NCBI GenBank assembly: GCA_002480735.1
Contig: DLCS01000274.1
Location: 1 to 50,691 of the forward strand
Direction: 5' to 3'
Origin: Bacillaceae bacterium UBA7792
GTDB taxonomy: Bacteria > Bacillota > Bacilli > Bacillales > Cytobacillaceae
DNA: 50,691 bases
The position numbers and the translations under genes were made by a program. The number at the start of each line of letters is the position of its first letter. Position 1 is the stretch's first letter. A model generated the notes under the pieces. It was not told where the DNA came from. It searched no databases and worked only from the letters and a program-made list of their open reading frames with translations. Below are positions 47,522-50,691 of this stretch, piece by piece.

Positions 47522-49843
47522 TTGAACATTATTGGGAAAAGTGTGATTCGAAAAGAAGCCTTTGACAAGGTAACTGGGAGGGCAAAATATACAGCGGATG
47601 AGCTTTCTGGCCCCTCTCTCCATGCAAGAATTGTAACAAGTCCCTATGGCCATGCAAGGATCCTTTCCATTGATGATTCACTGGCTAGAGAAATAACTGG
47701 AGTGCGGGCAATCATTGTAGGCAGCCATGAATTTCCTCTTACAGGAGAAGAAATTAGGGATCGACCTCCGCTCGCGGTCGATAAAGTTCGTTATTATGGG
47801 GAGCCGGTTGCCCTTGTTGTGGCAGATCGTTATGAAATTGCCAAGAAAGCCGCAGAGCTAATTGAGGTCAAGTATGAACTACTTCCAGTCATTAATTCTC
47901 CAACGGAAGCCTTAAAAGAAGATGCTCCTATACTCCATCCAAACCTAATGTCCTATGAAAAAATAGGAACTGCCTATCCTGTCGCCCATTCAAATATATC
48001 GAATGTCACCAAAATTCGTAAAGGAAATATAGAGAACGGCTGGAGCCAGTCGGAGGTTTCTGTGGAAGCGACCTATGGATTCTCTCCTTCTAGTCACTCG
48101 GCTATGGAAACGAGAGCTGCTACAGCGGAAATCAAGCCAGATGGTTATGTGCATATCACGACTTCCTCACAGGCTCCCTTTATGGTCAAAAGATTAATGG
48201 GCATCTATTTTGGGATAGACATTGGAAAAATCATTGTCGAGACCCCTTTGGTCGGAGGAGCATATGGAGGAAAGGCCCCAATTCAATGGGAAGTTCTCGC
48301 CTATCTAGCCTCTCGGGCAGTTGGCGGGAAACGGGTAAAAATTGTTTATACGAGAGAAGAGGATTTGACAACCGCTCCATGCCATGTGGGATTAGAAGCA
48401 TTGGTCAAGATTGGGTGTACAATGGAAGGCGTGATTACAGCCGCAGAAATGGTGTATTGGTTTGATGGGGGTGCTTATTCCGATAAGGCAATCGATGTTA
48501 GCCGCGCAGGTGGAGTGGATTGTATAGGCCCTTACAATATTGACAATGTTTGGTGTGATTCACTATGTGTATACACGAATCATCCTTATGGCACCCCATT
48601 TAGGGGATTTGGCCATTCTGAGGTGCTCTTTGCCTTTGAACGAACGATGAATATGCTGGCAAAGAAGATTGGAATGGATCCACTTGAATTCAGGAAAAGG
48701 AATTCAATCCTACCAGGGCACACAACCCCTACACAGGTAGTATTAAACAAAAATACAGTTGGGTATCTACCGCCCTGCATCGATCGCTTGAAGGATTTGT
48801 TGGATTGGGATCAGGGAGAAATAACAGAGGTAGATGACAGAAGGATACGGGTAAAAGGGATCGCCTGCAGCTGGAAAACCTCTACGATCGATACGGATGC
48901 AAGCTCAGGTGTGATTATTACCTTTAACTCAGATGGAAGCATGAACTTAATGTCGGGGGTCGTGGAAATCGGAACGGGTACGAAGACGATTCTTGCTCAA
49001 ATACTAGCGGAAAGAATGAAAATGGACGTCGAGCAAATTCATGTAAAAATGGATGTCCATACCCAAACGACACCAGAACACTGGAAAACAGTCGCAAGCA
49101 GGGGCGTCTTTATGGCGGGGCGAGCGGTGCTAGAAGCAGCGGAGGATGTCATTCGACAGATTAAGGATGTCGCCGCCTGTGTATTAAGAACCTCAACCGA
49201 GGATCTGGAGGTCGCCTTTGGAAGAGTGTTCTTAAAGGATGAACCAGAGGTTGGTTTAATGCTGAAGGATGTTGTGTATGGCTATAAATTTCCAAATGGA
49301 AATTCGATCGGTGGCCAAATTGTGGGCTATGGAAACTATATTCTCAGAAGAATGACCTATCTAGACCCTGAAACGGGTGCTGGTCAGCCCGGACCGGAGT
49401 GGACCGTGGCGGCTCATGGGGTTGAAGTAGAATATGATAAAAGGGATTTTACCTATAAGTTGGTGAGAGCTGCAACCGTAGTGGATATTGGGGTAGTCTT
49501 GAATCATAAAGCAGCGCTTGGTCAGGTGATGGGGGCGATGAGCATGGGATTGGCCTTTGCAGGAAGAGAGACCTTTGTTTTTGATGAATTAGGAAGGGTG
49601 ATGAACCCACAGCTGCGAACATACAGGCCGATCCACTATGGTGAAAATCCCCGTTATCTAGTGGATTTCGTTATTAATCCTGTGGAGAATGCCCCCTATG
49701 GTTCAAGGGGGGTCGGAGAGCATGGCCTCCTAGGAATGCCTGCTGCTTTGGCGAATGCTTTGTCAATTGCAGCCGGTGTCGAATTAAATGAGCTTCCTCT
49801 CACTCCAGAATTAATTTGGAGAACGAAGGGGGCAGAGCTGTGA
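47522..49843 (+). CDS. Xanthine-dehydrogenase-family molybdopterin-binding subunit
   Basis: A 773-residue large subunit of a molybdenum hydroxylase. An N-terminal hammerhead domain (KEAFDKVTGRAKYTADELSG) is followed by cofactor-binding domains with GGAYGGKAPIQWE, GTPFRGFGHSE and the catalytic Glu in GSRGVGEHGLLG. Members hydroxylate purines, aldehydes or N-heterocycles. A TTG start at 47522 follows GGAGGTGATC; the upstream TTG at 47492 lacks a site. The order large, FAD, then presumably iron-sulfur subunit differs from B. subtilis pucCDE. Substrate is not predictable. Confidence 0.9.
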   Translation: MNIIGKSVIRKEAFDKVTGRAKYTADELSGPSLHARIVTSPYGHARILSIDDSLAREITGVRAIIVGSHEFPLTGEEIRDRPPLAVDKVRYYGEPVALVVADRYEIAKKAAELIEVKYELLPVINSPTEALKEDAPILHPNLMSYEKIGTAYPVAHSNISNVTKIRKGNIENGWSQSEVSVEATYGFSPSSHSAMETRAATAEIKPDGYVHITTSSQAPFMVKRLMGIYFGIDIGKIIVETPLVGGAYGGKAPIQWEVLAYLASRAVGGKRVKIVYTREEDLTTAPCHVGLEALVKIGCTMEGVITAAEMVYWFDGGAYSDKAIDVSRAGGVDCIGPYNIDNVWCDSLCVYTNHPYGTPFRGFGHSEVLFAFERTMNMLAKKIGMDPLEFRKRNSILPGHTTPTQVVLNKNTVGYLPPCIDRLKDLLDWDQGEITEVDDRRIRVKGIACSWKTSTIDTDASSGVIITFNSDGSMNLMSGVVEIGTGTKTILAQILAERMKMDVEQIHVKMDVHTQTTPEHWKTVASRGVFMAGRAVLEAAEDVIRQIKDVAACVLRTSTEDLEVAFGRVFLKDEPEVGLMLKDVVYGYKFPNGNSIGGQIVGYGNYILRRMTYLDPETGAGQPGPEWTVAAHGVEVEYDKRDFTYKLVRAATVVDIGVVLNHKAALGQVMGAMSMGLAFAGRETFVFDELGRVMNPQLRTYRPIHYGENPRYLVDFVINPVENAPYGSRGVGEHGLLGMPAALANALSIAAGVELNELPLTPELIWRTKGAEL

Positions 49844-50670
49844 TTCCTTATGATTTTGAGTATTATAACCCCTCATCGGTTGAGGAAGCGGTGCAATTAT
49901 TTCAAACCCTTCATCATGATGGAAAGGAACCCATGTATTTTTCCGGAGGAACTGAAATTATAACCTTTGGAAGATTGAATATGGTGAGAGCGGGAGCCGT
50001 TATTGATATTAAGAATATTCCGGAGTGTCGTGCACTTGAATTCAATCAGGAGTCCTTATTTATTGGGGCTGCTAATGCACTGACAACTATCGAGGAAAGA
50101 AATCCGTTTCCATTATTGAGTCAAACTGTGAGCGAAATTGCTGACCGAACGGCAAGAAATAAGATTACCGTTGGTGGAAATATATGTGGTACGATTTTCT
50201 ACCGTGAAGCTGTCCTGCCATTTTTACTTACGGATAGTTTAGTATTAGTGGCCGGTCATAGGGGGCTTCGCTCTGTTCCGATTAACGAAATCTTTCAGGA
50301 ACAGCTTTTGCTGGAGTCGGGTGAGCTGCTTGTGCAAATGGTGACAAACCGGGCTTATCTTGAACAACCATTTGTCAGCATCAAGCGTAGAAGGCAATGG
50401 GACACCGGTTACCCACTCATTACCGTTGCCGCTCTTAAGGTTGGTCAGGAAATAAGGGTGGCAATCAGCGGTCTTACCGATTTTCCTTTTAGAGCGAAGC
50501 AAATTGAAGGTGCACTGAATAGAAGGGATCTTTCCGATGAACAAAGAATCGAGCTTGCACTTCATAGCTTAGACGTACTAATTTTGAATGATACGGAGGG
50601 ATCTTCCCAATATCGCTTATTTGTGTTAAAGAATACCCTTCATGATGTGTTGCATGAGTTGGGAGGATAG
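49840..50670 (+). CDS. FAD-binding subunit of the molybdenum hydroxylase
   Basis: A 276-residue subunit of the CoxM/PucC type passing electrons from the iron-sulfur subunit to NAD or another acceptor. FAD-binding motifs: MYFSGGTEIITFGRLN near residue 38 and NKITVGGNICGTIFY near 112. The C-terminal CO-dehydrogenase flavoprotein domain has SIKRRRQWDTGYPLITVAAL. The GTG start overlaps the stop of the large subunit, after AAGGGGG. Length equals PucC. Confidence 0.88.
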   Translation: MIPYDFEYYNPSSVEEAVQLFQTLHHDGKEPMYFSGGTEIITFGRLNMVRAGAVIDIKNIPECRALEFNQESLFIGAANALTTIEERNPFPLLSQTVSEIADRTARNKITVGGNICGTIFYREAVLPFLLTDSLVLVAGHRGLRSVPINEIFQEQLLLESGELLVQMVTNRAYLEQPFVSIKRRRQWDTGYPLITVAALKVGQEIRVAISGLTDFPFRAKQIEGALNRRDLSDEQRIELALHSLDVLILNDTEGSSQYRLFVLKNTLHDVLHELGG

Positions 50671-50674
50671 GGAG

Positions 50675-50691
50675 ATGAGGAGTTCGGATTC
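50675..50691 (+). CDS. Start of the next operon gene, probably the iron-sulfur subunit
   Basis: An ATG preceded by GGGAGGATAGGGAG begins a frame (MRSSD) that leaves the window after 17 bases. From the operon logic of molybdenum hydroxylases the missing [2Fe-2S] subunit should be here, but the sequence itself cannot show that. Confidence 0.4.

Overview
The window is from a low-GC Gram-positive bacterium, most likely a member of the Bacillaceae (Bacillus sensu lato). The basis is AGGAGG-type ribosome binding sites, frequent TTG and GTG starts, sigma-A promoters, a ydaO-type c-di-AMP riboswitch, an MhqR-type quinone operon, a Bce-type detoxification module and an ErmDL-like leader peptide. I cannot name the species. 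It looks like chromosome: many short independent operons, one tRNA, two small insertion-sequence scars, and no phage or plasmid genes and no CRISPR array.

Layout. 0-3 kb: MerR-type regulator (partial) and alcohol dehydrogenase with paired operators, a sugar acetyltransferase, and an aldo/keto reductase interrupted by two TGA codons. 3-5.5 kb: ECF sigma factor with its presumed anti-sigma, then a small membrane protein. 5.5-11 kb: a PRD-type regulator divergent from a lactose/cellobiose-family PTS (IIB, IIA, IIC) and a GH1 phospho-glycosidase whose acid/base Glu is replaced by Gln. 11-20 kb: two MFS exporters, GNAT and VOC enzymes, a glycine-zipper protein, the c-di-AMP riboswitch with the K+ importer KimA, a permuted-papain-like protein and a PAT-like acetyltransferase. 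20-27.3 kb: a sigma-54 activator with an HPr-like N-terminus, a sigma-54 promoter, and glpF-glpK-dhaK-dhaL-dhaM-HPr. 27.3-30.2 kb: nitronate monooxygenase divergent from an MhqR-type operon (mhqO plus a TGA-interrupted mhqD). 30.2-32.2 kb: membrane and unknown proteins. 32.2-35.2 kb: an ErmDL-like leader peptide and attenuator ahead of an RlmA-like 23S rRNA methyltransferase and an ABC-F protein. 35.2-39.6 kb: two tandem CBO0543-like membrane proteins, DedA, an EamA exporter, a SpeG-like acetyltransferase and WrbA. 39.6-44.2 kb: BceAB-like transporter convergent with BceRS-like regulators. 44.2-46 kb: tRNA-Pro(GGG) abutting a transposase scar, and small proteins. 45.9-50.7 kb: a permease divergent from a xanthine-dehydrogenase-family operon that runs off the end.

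How the genes work together. The most distinctive system is the glycerol/dihydroxyacetone module. A regulator whose N-terminus looks like the PTS phosphocarrier HPr, with His15 and Arg17 kept, sits directly upstream of a -24/-12 promoter. That promoter drives glycerol uptake and phosphorylation plus a PTS-dependent dihydroxyacetone kinase that brings its own HPr. The inference is that the phosphorylation state of this dedicated phosphorelay gates sigma-54 transcription. Two other pieces stand out: the PTS-linked GH1 enzyme with the myrosinase-like Glu-to-Gln change, and the macrolide-sensing leader ahead of a methyltransferase/ABC-F operon. Three in-frame TGA codons in two otherwise intact genes are also notable.
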